Positions 36,388-45,932 are shown, counted from the stretch's first letter. The stretch is 64,000 bases of DNA from Deefgea piscis (GCF_019665785.1 NZ_CP081149.1:248001-312000); one strand, 5' to 3'. The notes: generated from the sequence alone by a model not told the origin. Numbers and translations: made by a program.

Positions 36388-36927
36388 TTATTGGCTTTGT
36401 TCACCAGCGTAAACGATGTCGGCACGGCGATTACGTTCCCATGCTTCATCAGTATCACCGTTTTCTAGCGGACGCTCTTCACCAAAGCTCACAGCTTCGA
36501 TTTGGCCAGCTGGCACGCCCAAAGCTTTAAGCATTGAGTTCACTGCTTCAGCGCGCTTTTGACCTAAAGCCAAATTGTATTCAGCGGTACCGCGGTTATC
36601 GGTATTGCCTTGCAAGATGATTTTAACGTCTTTGTGGTTCAACAAAAACTTAGCGTGCGCTTGCACCATTTCATTAAAGTCTGGACGAACCACATACGAA
36701 TCGTAATCAAAATAAACCCGACGTTGTGACAACACATTGTTTGGATCGGTCAATTCTGGGTACATCGACTTACCGCTGGTTTTGCTGGTATCGATCGTTT
36801 TGATTTCGCTGCTATTTGCGTCTTTGCCTGCATTACCCGCAGCAGGATCAACAATCGCTGCCGGTGGTGTGGTTGAACAAGCGCCTAACAATGCGGCCAT
36901 CATGATACTGAGAGCGATTTTTTTCAT
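36388..36927 (-). CDS. pal: Peptidoglycan-associated lipoprotein Pal
   Basis: 179 residues. A lipobox LLGACST sets the lipidated cysteine at residue 17. The C-terminal OmpA-like domain has VYFDYDSYVV, ILQGNTDNRGTAEYNLALGQKRAEAV (written in part: peptidoglycan-binding Asp and Arg conserved) and VSFGEERPLENG. It anchors the outer membrane to peptidoglycan and is recycled to the division site by Tol. It lies 135 bases after tolB. Confidence 0.96.
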   Translation of the reverse strand: MKKIALSIMMAALLGACSTTPPAAIVDPAAGNAGKDANSSEIKTIDTSKTSGKSMYPELTDPNNVLSQRRVYFDYDSYVVRPDFNEMVQAHAKFLLNHKDVKIILQGNTDNRGTAEYNLALGQKRAEAVNSMLKALGVPAGQIEAVSFGEERPLENGDTDEAWERNRRADIVYAGEQSQ

Positions 36928-37062
36928 TTACTTATTTCTCCATTAAAAAAATTGTGCAAGGTGCTGATGCCGCTGTTTCATGGCTAAGCAGCCAGGCCAA
37001 AAATACAGTCAAGGGCTCTACAAACTGCTTGTAAACCCCTTAACTGAACGATTTTGGCGCAA

Positions 37063-38334
37063 TTACCGCAGCATCGGCCCCCAAGCTGGCTGGCGAACCT
37101 CACCGTTAGGCGACTTCAAGCGTTGCTTCACTTTGCCATCGCTAGAAACAATCGCCAATGTGCCACGGCGACCAATATCAGTTTCGTACAAAATCATCGC
37201 ACTATTGGGTGCAAACGACGGAGAGTCGTCCATATTGCTTGACGTTAAGATATTGCTACGCCGCGTATTCAAATCCATGACAGCAACACGATACCCGTTA
37301 TCGCGGGTAATGTAAGTCATATATTTACCATCAGGCGAGACTTTCGCGCTGGCATTGTAAGCGCCCGAAAAAGTCAGCCGCTCGGCATTGCCGCCATTCA
37401 CACTTGAACGATAAATTTGCGGGCTACCGCCACGATCTGAAGTAAACAGAATGCTTCGACCATCGGCAGTGAACGTCGGTTCCGTATTAATTTCACCACC
37501 TTGGCTAACGCGGCGCGGATTGCTGCCGTCGACATTCACGATAAAGATTTGGCTGCCGCCATCTTTAGTCAAGACCACCGCCAATTGACGACCATCGGGC
37601 GACCAAGCTGGCGCTGAATTACTGCCTTTAAAATTCGCCGCAGTCCAACGCTTACCGGTAGCTAATTCATGCACATACACCACGGGTTTTTCTAATTCAA
37701 ATGATACGTAAGCCAGCTTGCCACCATCGGGCGACCATTTTGGCGACATAATCGGCATTCTGGATTTCAATACCGTTTGCGCGCCATAGCCATCAGCATC
37801 GGCCACTTGCAATTGATAGCTCTTGCCGTTTTTCAACACATACGCAATTCGTGAAGCAAAAGCGCCCGGGTTGCCGGTGATTTTGGCGTAAATCATATCG
37901 GCAATTTGATGGCTAATCCGGCGCAATTGATTCGGGCTGCCGCGTTTTTCAAACGCAATGAGCTCTTGCTTGCTGGCCACATCAATCAACCAGAATTTAA
38001 CCAACACTTGGCCGCCATCATTGAGCAACTGCCCAATCACCGCGTACTGCGCGCCACCGGATTGCAGCGCTGAATAATTTAGCGTTGAAGGGGTATATGC
38101 CCGCAAGCTAGGATCATTAAAGTTCAACACCTTAAACACCCCACTGGTATTTAAATCGCTGGCAATCACTGGCGTAACTGACTGTCGATCGGGCTGCTCA
38201 TTTTGAAATGGCAAAATCGCAATCGGATACTGCTGGCTACCTACGCCAACCACTTCGATGGTCATATCCGCTTGCGCCACACTGCTGGCGAGCAAGAGTA
38301 AAAAGGTCAACTGACGAAATACACGTTGCAGCAC
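37063..38334 (-). CDS. tolB: Tol-Pal system protein TolB
   Basis: 423 residues. The signal peptide is MLQRVFRQLTFLLLLASSVAQA. The N-terminal domain contains IAILPFQNE and VIASDLNTSGVF; a six-bladed beta-propeller follows, with repeated SPDG/WSPDG motifs (PKWSPDGGKLAYVS, PAWSPDGRQLAVV, SPDGKYMTYIT). Periplasmic TolB binds Pal and is removed from it by TolA, which frees Pal. It lies 17 bases after tolA. Confidence 0.96.
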   Translation of the reverse strand: MLQRVFRQLTFLLLLASSVAQADMTIEVVGVGSQQYPIAILPFQNEQPDRQSVTPVIASDLNTSGVFKVLNFNDPSLRAYTPSTLNYSALQSGGAQYAVIGQLLNDGGQVLVKFWLIDVASKQELIAFEKRGSPNQLRRISHQIADMIYAKITGNPGAFASRIAYVLKNGKSYQLQVADADGYGAQTVLKSRMPIMSPKWSPDGGKLAYVSFELEKPVVYVHELATGKRWTAANFKGSNSAPAWSPDGRQLAVVLTKDGGSQIFIVNVDGSNPRRVSQGGEINTEPTFTADGRSILFTSDRGGSPQIYRSSVNGGNAERLTFSGAYNASAKVSPDGKYMTYITRDNGYRVAVMDLNTRRSNILTSSNMDDSPSFAPNSAMILYETDIGRRGTLAIVSSDGKVKQRLKSPNGEVRQPAWGPMLR

Positions 38335-38351
38335 ACTATTCTCCTAAGTCA

Positions 38352-39242
38352 TTACTCTTTGGGGGAAAATTCCCAGCGAATATCACGGTAATCATTAAAT
38401 GTGGCGCCAGCTGGCGGTTTTGGGAATGGCGCATACAACTGAATTGCGCGCTTCACCGCTTCATCCCATTTCGGGTCGCCACTGGCCTTGATTAACTCAA
38501 TCTGGCGAATCTCACCGCTTGGCAATAAATGAATCTTATACGTCACGCGTGGATTTTGATTGCTTGGGGTATAAACAATCTTCTGTTTAATATCTTGCCC
38601 CACGCCACGCGCATAGCCCTCGCCCACGCCCGAACCCTTGCCTTTACCCGCGCCACCCGTCGCGCCAACGGTATCGCCAGTGCCACCGACTTTCCCGCCG
38701 GCTTTGGCGTTAGGATTGGGTTTGCTCTGCGTATCGGCACCTAATAAATTATCAAAGCCCAAGACGCTTTCTAATTCGCTCTTCGGTTTTTTCACTTCGG
38801 CTTTTTTCGGCGCGGTGCTGGCTTTGGCTGGCGGCGGCGCTACGCTTGGCTTGGCCGTCGCTACCGGGGTCGGCTTCGGTTTGGCGGTTGGTTTAGCGCT
38901 TGGCGTTGCCGTCGGTTTGACCGTCGGTGTTGGCGTTGGTTTCGCGGTGGCGGTTGGCTTAGCTTTGATTTTTTCCGTCACCACATCCGGCGCTTTGACT
39001 GGATCAATTTGCGGCTCAACTTTCGCCACCACTTTGCGCTCCGGTTTAGCTTCAACCACAGGCTGGCGCACAGGAGCAGGCGGCGGCGCGCCCCATAATT
39101 CGACCACCACAGGATCGGGCTGCTTGGTTTTCCATTGCACAGAAAACAGCAATAATCCGAGCAACAGCAAATGCATCGCGATGGCTAAAACCAGCGCGAG
39201 TCCTTGATGTTCAGACGGATAATTGGATTGATTTGGCTTCAT
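38352..39242 (-). CDS. tolA: TolA with a proline/threonine-rich domain II
   Basis: 296 residues: an N-terminal membrane anchor (about 15-36, containing AMHLLLLGLLLF, which pairs with TolQ-TolR), a long periplasmic linker and a C-terminal TonB/TolA-fold domain (about 215-296, YKIHLLPSGEIRQIELIKAS). The linker is unusual: residues 95-150 are Lys/Pro/Thr-rich repeats (KPTPTPTVKPTATP and similar) and 178-213 are Gly-rich, instead of the Ala/Lys-rich helix of E. coli TolA. It transmits proton-driven force to TolB/Pal. Its ATG overlaps the tolR stop (TAATG). Confidence 0.92.
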   Translation of the reverse strand: MKPNQSNYPSEHQGLALVLAIAMHLLLLGLLLFSVQWKTKQPDPVVVELWGAPPPAPVRQPVVEAKPERKVVAKVEPQIDPVKAPDVVTEKIKAKPTATAKPTPTPTVKPTATPSAKPTAKPKPTPVATAKPSVAPPPAKASTAPKKAEVKKPKSELESVLGFDNLLGADTQSKPNPNAKAGGKVGGTGDTVGATGGAGKGKGSGVGEGYARGVGQDIKQKIVYTPSNQNPRVTYKIHLLPSGEIRQIELIKASGDPKWDEAVKRAIQLYAPFPKPPAGATFNDYRDIRWEFSPKE

Positions 39243-39655
39243 TACTGCTGTGATACCTGTAAAGCAACTCGGGGGATTTCGGCCATGCGTAACGCATCGG
39301 TGGTTTGCATCACGGCGTCGTAGCGAACATTTTTATCCGCAGCGATTACCACGGGACGCTCAGTTCCGGCGGCAGCATCCACTTTGATTTTAATTGCCGC
39401 AGCGAGCGCCTTGGCGTCGGGATAAGACGTAACTTCTTGACCGTCTTTGAGCGAAATCGCACCATCTTTATCAATATCCACCGTCATTGGATTGCCGGTC
39501 ACTTGCTGGCTTGATTTGCCAGCTGAAGGCAGCTCGACCAAACCTGAAGGCATTCCTGGTGCGGCCACCATAAAGATCACCAATAGCACCAACATCACAT
39601 CAACATAGGGCACGACATTAATTTCATTCTTAGCACGGCGAGGGCGACGAGCCAT
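39242..39655 (-). CDS. tolR: TolR, ExbD-type motor component
   Basis: 137 residues. The short cytoplasmic start RRPRRAKNEINVVPYVDVML leads into the single helix with the proton-carrying aspartate (VDVMLVLLVIFMVAAP). The periplasmic part ends in RYDAVMQTTDALRMAEIPRV, typical of TolR/ExbD. With TolQ it forms the proton-driven motor energising TolA. A repeat-bearing gap of about 136 bases separates it from tolQ, unusual for these genes. Confidence 0.94.
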   Translation of the reverse strand: MARRPRRAKNEINVVPYVDVMLVLLVIFMVAAPGMPSGLVELPSAGKSSQQVTGNPMTVDIDKDGAISLKDGQEVTSYPDAKALAAAIKIKVDAAAGTERPVVIAADKNVRYDAVMQTTDALRMAEIPRVALQVSQQ

Positions 39656-39702
39656 AAGAGCATTCCTTAGAATATGGCGACAATGAACAGCTAAGTCTTA
39701 AA

Positions 39703-39773
39703 GCACAGAGACACCGAGGCACGGAGAAATTCAAAATCGAAGTTGTTTTTCTCTGCGCCTCTGCGCCGCGGTG
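39703..39773. repeat. Core of the CAGAG/CTCTG palindromic repeat inside the tol operon
   Basis: About 70 bases, with GCACAGAGACACCGAGGCAC on one side and TTCTCTGCGCCTCTGCG on the other. This inverted pair matches the interior of the miniature elements at 48449, 52265 and 61329 but lacks their terminal repeats. It sits in the tolQ-tolR spacer. Confidence 0.75.
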
Positions 39774-39791
39774 GTTCAATATTTGTTGTAC

Positions 39792-40469
39792 TTAGCGCCC
39801 AATTTGGCGTTGCAACACATTGGAGAATTCTTCAATAAACGTATCAAAACGACCGGCTAAACGATCCACATCATGCGCAAAGCGGTTATACGCCACCACG
39901 GCAGGAATCGCGGCAAATAAGCCAATCGCTGTGGCCACCAAAGCCTCGGCAATATGCGGCGCCACGGTGGCTAAAGTGGCTTGGCCAACATTACCCAAGC
40001 CTTTAAACGCATACATAATCCCCCACACCGTACCAAACAAACCAATGTAGGGGCTGACTGAGCCGACCGAGGCCAAAAACGAAGTGTGCTTATCTAAATA
40101 ATCAAGCTCACGCTGGCAAGACGCTCGCATCGCGCGCCGCGTGCCTTCCATGACATCGGATAATTCCATGCCCGATTTTTGGCGCAATTTTAAAAACTCA
40201 CTAAAACCGGCCATAAAGATTTTTTCCATGCCGATATTGTTGCGGCTGTGTTTCACCTGCTCATACAAGGCGTTCAAGTCCGAACCACCCCAAAAGCGAT
40301 CTTCAAACTCATCGGTGTGTTTTTTGGCGGTACTGATGGTGAAATGCTTGGTAAAAATATGCCACCACGACATGAATGACAGCGCCAGCAATAACACCAT
40401 CACCATCTGAACGACAAAGCTCGCTTGCAACACCAAGCTAATAATCGACATATCTTCAACAGGTGCCAT
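39792..40469 (-). CDS. tolQ: TolQ, ExbB-type motor component
   Basis: 225 residues from the ATG at 40469 with a well-placed GGAG; the longer frame uses TTG. Three helices: SLVLQASFVVQMVMVLLLAL near the N-terminus, and two after VGSVSPYIGLFGTVWGIMYAF and HIAEALVATAIGLFAAIPAV, the MotA/TolQ/ExbB signature. It forms the pentameric proton channel with TolR. It is the first tol gene; the usual ybgC thioesterase gene does not precede it. Confidence 0.94.
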   Translation of the reverse strand: MAPVEDMSIISLVLQASFVVQMVMVLLLALSFMSWWHIFTKHFTISTAKKHTDEFEDRFWGGSDLNALYEQVKHSRNNIGMEKIFMAGFSEFLKLRQKSGMELSDVMEGTRRAMRASCQRELDYLDKHTSFLASVGSVSPYIGLFGTVWGIMYAFKGLGNVGQATLATVAPHIAEALVATAIGLFAAIPAVVAYNRFAHDVDRLAGRFDTFIEEFSNVLQRQIGR

Positions 40470-40763
40470 GTAGCAAAACTCCAAATAGGGCTCAGCAACC
40501 TCGAGTCACTGCTCGATTTTGCATTTAAGGTAAAAAAATTGATTCGCCAACGAAGCGCGCAACGCCGCTGTGATATTGCAATCGACTTGGCACGCTGATT
40601 GTCTCGGCCAAGCAGCCGCGTTGGCAATAGGATACGGTCACATCGCCAATTGGAGCGGCCGGACCACAAAAAGTTTACTTATTTTACGGGATTTATCCGC
40701 GGTCAATCGATGAAGATTTAATGGAATGGCATAAATTGCGTATTATTTACACGAAGTTGTCGA
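40470..40763. other. Gap before tolQ, with an orphan short reading frame
   Basis: In many proteobacteria ybgC sits here; its motifs are absent. On the minus strand a short frame (stop at 40525-40527, possible GTG at 40641) encodes about 38 residues with SYCQRGCLAETISV; it lacks a ribosome site and is not called as a gene. The tolQ promoter should be in this stretch. Confidence 0.4.
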
Positions 40764-41804
40764 TCACTCCGTTTTTGGCGCTTCCAATCCAAAATGTAAA
40801 TAGGCACTTAAAGTCGCCATTCGACCACGCGGCGTGCGCTGCAAAAAGCCTTGCTGAATTAAATACGGCTCAATCACTTCTTCGATGGTATCAGACGATT
40901 CACCAATCGCCGCCGCCACATTGTCCAAGCCCACGGGGCCACCGGCAAATTTATCCAAAATAGCGCGTAATACTTTTCTATCCATCACATCCAAACCGGC
41001 ATGATCAACGTCGAGCATTTGCAGCGCTGCGTCGGCCACTTCGCGAGTGACTTTGCCATCGTGTTTCACCTCGGCAAAGTCGCGCACCCGTCGTAATAAT
41101 CGATTGGCAATTCGCGGCGTGCCGCGTGAGCGACGCGCCACTTCAAATGCGCCCTCTTCGTTCATCTCGACCTGCATCAAGCTGGCTGAACGCGTTACGA
41201 TGCGGGTGAGCTCTTCCGGCGTATAAAACTCTAAGCGCGCCACAATCCCAAAGCGATCACGTAGTGGATTGGTCAACATACCAGCGCGCGTGGTCGCGCC
41301 AATCAAGGTAAACGGCGGCAGATCCAGTTTGACTGAGCGCGCCGCAGGGCCTTCGCCAATCATAATATCGAGCTGAAAGTCTTCGAGCGCTGGGTAGAGG
41401 ATTTCTTCCACCACAGGCGAGAGTCGATGGATTTCATCAATAAACAATACGTCGTGCGGCTCAAGATTGGTCAGCAATGCGGCCAAATCGCCAGCACGCT
41501 CCAGTACTGGCCCCGACGTTTGCCGCAAATTCACCCCCAATTCGCGGGAGATAATATGCGCAAGCGTGGTCTTGCCCAAGCCCGGCGGGCCAAACAACAA
41601 CACATGATCGAGCGCTTCGCCGCGCTTTTTCGCCGCTTCGATAAAAATCTCCAGCTGGCCGCGCGCCTTCATTTGCCCGACGTATTCGTCGAGCAATTTA
41701 GGCCGTAAAGCCCGCTCTTGCGCGTCTTCATTGCTAGAAATTTTTTGCGCCGCAATCAATCGATCGGGCGGCGGAGCTGAAAACAGCGAGTCAGTTTCGA
41801 TCAT
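40764..41804 (-). CDS. ruvB: Holliday junction branch migration ATPase RuvB
   Basis: 346 residues. Walker [10 protein letters not shown] (72-80), Walker B with LFIDEIHRL, the sensor [11 protein letters not shown], arginine finger region LRDRFGI, and the C-terminal winged helix ([29 protein letters not shown], in part). A hexameric motor that drives branch migration with RuvA. It lies 96 bases after ruvA on the same strand. Confidence 0.97.
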   Translation of the reverse strand: MIETDSLFSAPPPDRLIAAQKISSNEDAQERALRPKLLDEYVGQMKARGQLEIFIEAAKKRGEALDHVLLFGPPGLGKTTLAHIISRELGVNLRQTSGPVLERAGDLAALLTNLEPHDVLFIDEIHRLSPVVEEILYPALEDFQLDIMIGEGPAARSVKLDLPPFTLIGATTRAGMLTNPLRDRFGIVARLEFYTPEELTRIVTRSASLMQVEMNEEGAFEVARRSRGTPRIANRLLRRVRDFAEVKHDGKVTREVADAALQMLDVDHAGLDVMDRKVLRAILDKFAGGPVGLDNVAAAIGESSDTIEEVIEPYLIQQGFLQRTPRGRMATLSAYLHFGLEAPKTE

Positions 41805-41900
41805 GGTTTTTACTTTTAGTGATGTATCTGAACCTAGCCAATGAAAATCAAAGGCTGCAACTCAATACCATGCTGCTAAGCAGTGGGCGATGCAAACGCC

Positions 41901-42494
41901 TTAGCCTTTGGCCAACGATTTAAGCGCCATCCGAATGCCAGTAGAAACATCAGCATCCAGCGGCAGTGCTTTCATTGCCATATTGGCTTCGCGCTCGTTG
42001 TAGCCCAAGGCCAGCAAGGCGTTGAGAATATCACTTCGATCATCCGGCGTGGTAGCAAATGGCAGACCGCCTGGCGTGCTGGTTAAGCTGCTGGTCGCGA
42101 GCTTACCGCGTAATTCAAGCACCAAACGCTCGGCAGTTTTTTTACCGATGCCGGGGATGGTCGATAGGCGCTTAATGTCTTCGGCGGCCACCGCGCTAGC
42201 TAACTCATCAGCGCCCATGCCCGATAAAATCGCCAAGGCAATTTTGGCACCAATGCCCGAAACTTTAATTAGGGTGCGAAAGCTATTGCGCTCGTCTTTA
42301 CTGGCAAAACCGTACAGCAATTGCGCGTCTTCGCGCACCAATAAATGCGTAAACAGCGTGGTTTTTTCACCCAAATGCGGCAGCACATAAAAAGTGCTCA
42401 TCGGCACATCCACTTCATAACCAACGCCATTCACGTCAATCACAATATGCGGCGGCTGTTTTTCGAGAATAAGGCCAGTAAGACGTCCGATCAT
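41901..42494 (-). CDS. ruvA: Holliday junction DNA helicase subunit RuvA
   Basis: 197 residues. [28 protein letters not shown] is the standard OB-fold start (positions 1-28). It is followed by two helix-hairpin-helix motifs ([16 protein letters not shown] and [16 protein letters not shown]) and the C-terminal RuvB-binding domain ([15 protein letters not shown]). It binds four-way junctions and loads RuvB. Confidence 0.97.
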   Translation of the reverse strand: MIGRLTGLILEKQPPHIVIDVNGVGYEVDVPMSTFYVLPHLGEKTTLFTHLLVREDAQLLYGFASKDERNSFRTLIKVSGIGAKIALAILSGMGADELASAVAAEDIKRLSTIPGIGKKTAERLVLELRGKLATSSLTSTPGGLPFATTPDDRSDILNALLALGYNEREANMAMKALPLDADVSTGIRMALKSLAKG

Positions 42495-42663
42495 GCGCTG
42501 ATTTCCTTAAAGTGGGGCAAAAGCGTCGCCAACTCATCATCACGACAGTCGGCAACACGGCGCTCTAGCCTGCGGCCGAGCTATCAATGCACTCAATTGT
42601 AACAGCGAACACAGCACGTTCGTTCACTTTGAAATCAGTGGGCCGCAAATAAGCCACTATCAA

Positions 42664-43299
42664 CTAAAAATCCCGCGCTGATTTGGCGTAGCGCATGACA
42701 AAAAGCGCCACAATCAACGTGGCCGCAGCAAAGCCCGCCAGCACATCACTAAAATAATGCACGCCTAAAGCCACGCGCGATAAGCCACACACCAGCGCAA
42801 ACAGCAGCGCCAAGCAATAAAAAAGACTTTGCCGCTCGGGATAGCGCTGCGCAAAAATAAACGCCAGCATCATCGACAGCGTCCACGCCGCCATCGAATG
42901 GCCACTGGGAAACGAGGGCGAACTCGCGTGCGCCAAATGCAGCAGCTCGGGTCGAGGTCTGTGCACCGTGTATTTAATTGCTGCCGCTAAGGCCCAACAC
43001 GCACCAACGCTCAGCGGTAAACTGATGGCCGCCAGCCGATCTTGTCGCCAAAAGTAGGCAGCCAACACCAAGGCCAACAACAGCGAACCGCTAAAGCTCA
43101 TCAGCGCTGCCAAGATCTGGCTTAAACGCACAGGGCCGCTATACAAAGCTTGGCTCATCGCCACGTCGAGGGTATTTAAGTTAGCACGATCCAGCGACAA
43201 AATCAGCAGGAGCAATAGCGACATACCGCCGATGGCCAGCCATTGAAAACGTCGCACGGCTTGAATGTTATGATGTTGCCGTAAGCTAAAAGAGCGCAT
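42664..43299 (-). CDS. PAP2-family membrane phosphatase
   Basis: 211 residues with about five or six helices. All three phosphatase motifs are present: KYTVHRPRP (K-x6-RP type), PSFPSGHSM with the active histidine, and SRVALGVHYFSDVL. Family members dephosphorylate undecaprenyl pyrophosphate or phosphatidic acid-type lipids at the outer face of the inner membrane; which one here is not decidable from sequence. It lies between ruvA and ruvC with no obvious functional tie. Confidence 0.85.
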   Translation of the reverse strand: MRSFSLRQHHNIQAVRRFQWLAIGGMSLLLLLILSLDRANLNTLDVAMSQALYSGPVRLSQILAALMSFSGSLLLALVLAAYFWRQDRLAAISLPLSVGACWALAAAIKYTVHRPRPELLHLAHASSPSFPSGHSMAAWTLSMMLAFIFAQRYPERQSLFYCLALLFALVCGLSRVALGVHYFSDVLAGFAAATLIVALFVMRYAKSARDF

Positions 43300-43374
43300 T
43301 TAATTATTCCAAATCAATTTTGCGCGATTCTAACTGAGCTGAAAATGACAATGTAGGTAATAAGTCATACGCAT

Positions 43375-43842
43375 TTAAAACCAAGCGCCGCCATGCGCCC
43401 CGACTACGCCAGCGCCAACGGTGAGCAAACTGAGTGCGAGTAAAGCGTAATGCAATCGTTGCAACAAGCGCATCGTTGCCGCTGGATCAAGCTGTGCTTT
43501 ACGCTTTAACCAGCGATGTATCAGCCACGGCTCCAGCACAAACAACATCAAGCTAAAGATACCCCATGTGATAATCATCGCCCATAGCCACCAGGTATCG
43601 GCCAACCGCGACCAAGTATCGCTGAGATACAACATCGCCAAGCCCGAAATCAGCACAATTTGCGTAGTGAATTTGGCCTGCAAGCCAAAACGATGCTCGA
43701 GCTTTTCAAACAAAGCATAATCATTACCGCTGCGGCGCAGCGCCGGAATCAAAATCGTCGTCACAAAGGCCAAGCCGCCAATCCACAACACCACGCCCAA
43801 CACATGCAGCCCACGCCACAGCGCGTAATCATTGATAGTCAT
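43375..43842 (-). CDS. Four-helix inner-membrane protein, CopD/HemJ-like
   Basis: 155 residues with four predicted helices. WRGLHVLGVVLWIGGLAFVT at the start carries a membrane histidine, and further histidines lie in RLHYALL and GAHGGAWF. This resembles the CopD-like/HemJ-like family of small possibly haem-binding membrane proteins, but I cannot assign it firmly to either. No partner gene indicates a substrate; it precedes the PAP2 gene on the same strand with a 75-base gap. Confidence 0.6.
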   Translation of the reverse strand: MTINDYALWRGLHVLGVVLWIGGLAFVTTILIPALRRSGNDYALFEKLEHRFGLQAKFTTQIVLISGLAMLYLSDTWSRLADTWWLWAMIITWGIFSLMLFVLEPWLIHRWLKRKAQLDPAATMRLLQRLHYALLALSLLTVGAGVVGAHGGAWF

Positions 43843-43945
43843 AGGTATTGGCCTCTAGACTTTGTGAATAAATGGTTATGTAGATAAACCTGTATATATT
43901 TTGTGTGGTTCAGATGAGGTGTTGATGGTGGTTAAAGCATCGCTG

Positions 43946-44044
43946 CCTTCCCTCTCCCTTGATGGGAGAGGGCTAGGGTGAGGGTGATACGCCGGCGCAC
44001 CGCTCAACACCCCCATCCCACCCTTCCCCCATCAAGGGGGAAGG
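43946..44044. repeat. REPIN-like pair of inverted CCCTCTCCC/CCTTCCCCC elements
   Basis: Two hairpins: CCCTCTCCC-ttgat-GGGAGAGGG (43950-43972) and CCTTCCCCC-atcaa-GGGGGAAGG (44022-44044). Each has a neighbouring G/T-rich stretch, and the two halves are inverted copies of each other around a GC-rich centre. I recall elements of this type as common between genes in many proteobacteria. Confidence 0.85.
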
Positions 44045-44109
44045 CGCTGCAGTCGCGCAACTCAAGGGGTGTGATTTAACGCATCAACACCAAATCTGAA
44101 CATGCCACA

Positions 44110-44631
44110 CTACGCCATACGCCCGCGTTTCATTGAGAGTTGATATTCCATTAACTTTTTGGCAATGCCGCCGCTGTGTTGAGCGTGGGTTAGCGCCACG
44201 CCAAGCGCGTCGGCGGCGTCGGCTTGTGGTACGCCCGATAGCCGCAAATGCCGCTGCACCATCAGGCCAACTTGTTCTTTATCAGCGTGGCCATTGCCCA
44301 CCACCGCTTGCTTGACTTGCAGCGCGGTGTAGTCAGCAACCGGCAAGTTAGCCAACACCAGGGCCGCGACCGCAGCGCCACGCGCTTGGCCGAGCATCAA
44401 GGTGGCGGCAGGGTTGACGTTGACGAATACTTGTTCCACCGCCGATTCATCGGGCTGATAGGTGCGGATAATTTCGGCGATCCCGTCGAGGATAATTTTA
44501 ATGCGCTCGGGCAGCGGCCCGCCTTGGGTTTTGATACAGCCCGATGCCACATAAATACGATTTTGTCCCACCACATCAATCACACCAAAACCAGTGGTGC
44601 GCGAGCCGGGGTCGATGCCGAGGATACGCAT
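44110..44631 (-). CDS. ruvC: Holliday junction resolvase RuvC
   Basis: 173 residues. The catalytic acids of the RNase H-like fold are present: D7 ([13 protein letters not shown]), E66 (SAVEQVFVN) and the C-terminal pair in [15 protein letters not shown]. It cleaves Holliday junctions processed by RuvAB. Unusually, ruvC is not adjacent to ruvA here: two membrane-protein genes and a repeat lie between. Its ATG overlaps the stop of the TonB-like gene (TGATG). Confidence 0.96.
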   Translation of the reverse strand: MRILGIDPGSRTTGFGVIDVVGQNRIYVASGCIKTQGGPLPERIKIILDGIAEIIRTYQPDESAVEQVFVNVNPAATLMLGQARGAAVAALVLANLPVADYTALQVKQAVVGNGHADKEQVGLMVQRHLRLSGVPQADAADALGVALTHAQHSGGIAKKLMEYQLSMKRGRMA

Positions 44632-45494
44632 CAGTTAATCGACGTCGCTTGGCGCTCAAAAGTCCACGTGCGGGTAATCACGAGAATTTGAGCGGGTTTA
44701 CCTGCGGCATCGAGCATATCGGGTGGCAGTTTTTTAAACGGCGATGACATTTTTAAAATCCGTAGTGCCGCAGCGTCTAATTGCGAATTGCCCGATGATT
44801 TATCAATCTCGGTATGCAGCAAACGACCATCGGCAGCAATCTCCACCGTTACGCGCAGCTGCCCATAGATTTTATTGCCATGGCTGTCGACCGGATAGGC
44901 CAGCGTGCCGACTTTCTCGATTCTTTGCCGCCAGTCGTCCATATACACCGCTACGCTAGTTTGTCTGGCGCGCGCGCCAACAAACGCTTTACGTGGTTTA
45001 CTTTGATAATCGTGATTTTGCTTATCAATTTGCGCGGCTAAACCGGCCATTTGTAGATCTTGTTGCTTGCGAGTTTCTGCCGCTTGCCCCTGACCTTGCT
45101 GCTGATCGGGGCTATTTTTGCCAGCATTACTCAAGCTAGGATTATTTTTTAGCTGGGTTAATAGCTGCTCAGCGCGTGCTTCCAGCTGCTTTTGCTGCGA
45201 TTCGATTTGTTCTAACTCAGGAGATGGCACACGGCTATCGGCAGGTAACGGGGATTTCACCCGATGATTGGCAGCATCGGTATTGCCACCGCCATCGAGG
45301 TCGGCTTGCGCTTCAACGTCGGTTTTCGTTGGCCGAGTTTTGGTTTTTTGATTCACCAGCACAATATCCAAAGGCTGTTGTGATAAAAACTGCCGTGGAT
45401 CGGGCATCACAAATTGGATGCCAAAAATTGGAAAGGCATGCGCAATGATTGAAAAACCAATGGCCATTGCCATAAAACGCTCCCGCCGATCCAT
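44631..45494 (-). CDS. TonB-like energy-transducing protein
   Basis: 287 residues. An N-terminal membrane helix ([20 protein letters not shown]), a periplasmic linker rich in Gln/Asn/Asp with a Gln-rich coil, and a C-terminal TonB domain (about 190-285) with [20 protein letters not shown] and [19 protein letters not shown]. No ExbB/ExbD pair is next to it, so its motor partner is unknown. It is coupled by a one-base overlap to ruvC, an arrangement that is probably just operon economy. Confidence 0.85.
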   Translation of the reverse strand: MDRRERFMAMAIGFSIIAHAFPIFGIQFVMPDPRQFLSQQPLDIVLVNQKTKTRPTKTDVEAQADLDGGGNTDAANHRVKSPLPADSRVPSPELEQIESQQKQLEARAEQLLTQLKNNPSLSNAGKNSPDQQQGQGQAAETRKQQDLQMAGLAAQIDKQNHDYQSKPRKAFVGARARQTSVAVYMDDWRQRIEKVGTLAYPVDSHGNKIYGQLRVTVEIAADGRLLHTEIDKSSGNSQLDAAALRILKMSSPFKKLPPDMLDAAGKPAQILVITRTWTFERQATSIN

Positions 45495-45626
45495 TTTCTA
45501 TTCCTAATCTAAACCCAAGCTTTAACCGCGCGAGTGTAGCACAGCCGACACTCGGCTTACGCAGCACCCTAGGTTTAGAGGAAGCGGAGTAGAATAAAGG
45601 AAACACTTATTTCTTTAAGGGATTCG

Positions 45627-45932
45627 ATGATGTTGCGACTGGTATTAATTTCTGCCTTACTGGCTACGCCCGCGCTTGCGGCTGATGATGGTGCAAAAGT
45701 GGCGGCAAAATACAACTGTTTGGCGTGTCATTCAATCGATAAAAAGATTGTTGGTCCATCGTATAAAGAGGTCGCTGCCAAGTACAAAGGCCAAAAAGGC
45801 GCCGAAGAAATGTTGATGGCCGAAGTCCGCAAAGGCTTGCCAGGCGGCAAATGGGGACCGATTCCGATGCCGGCACAGCAAATTGATGATAAAGATTTAC
45901 GCACTATCATTCGCTGGGTTTTAGCGCAATAA
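45627..45932 (+). CDS. Periplasmic class I cytochrome c (c551/c552-like)
   Basis: 101 residues. The signal peptide ends at ALA/ADD (about 18). The haem-binding motif is CLACHS and the axial methionine lies in PIPMPAQQ; IIRWVLAQ ends the protein as in c551/c8-type carriers. It shuttles electrons in the periplasm to an oxidase, peroxidase or nitrite reductase, none of which is in the window. Two adjacent ATG codons at 45627 and 45630 follow an AAGGG ribosome site. Confidence 0.9.
   Translation: MMLRLVLISALLATPALAADDGAKVAAKYNCLACHSIDKKIVGPSYKEVAAKYKGQKGAEEMLMAEVRKGLPGGKWGPIPMPAQQIDDKDLRTIIRWVLAQ

Noticed and set aside
38638..39207. 189-codon plus-strand frame opposite tolA
   Set aside because: Low-complexity Gly/Val/Ala product that mirrors the KPT repeats of tolA; tolA is certain on the other strand.
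40400..40669. 89-codon minus-strand frame covering the tolQ start (possible ybgC)
   Set aside because: No thioesterase motif, Arg/Ser/Trp-rich shadow composition, overlaps tolQ.
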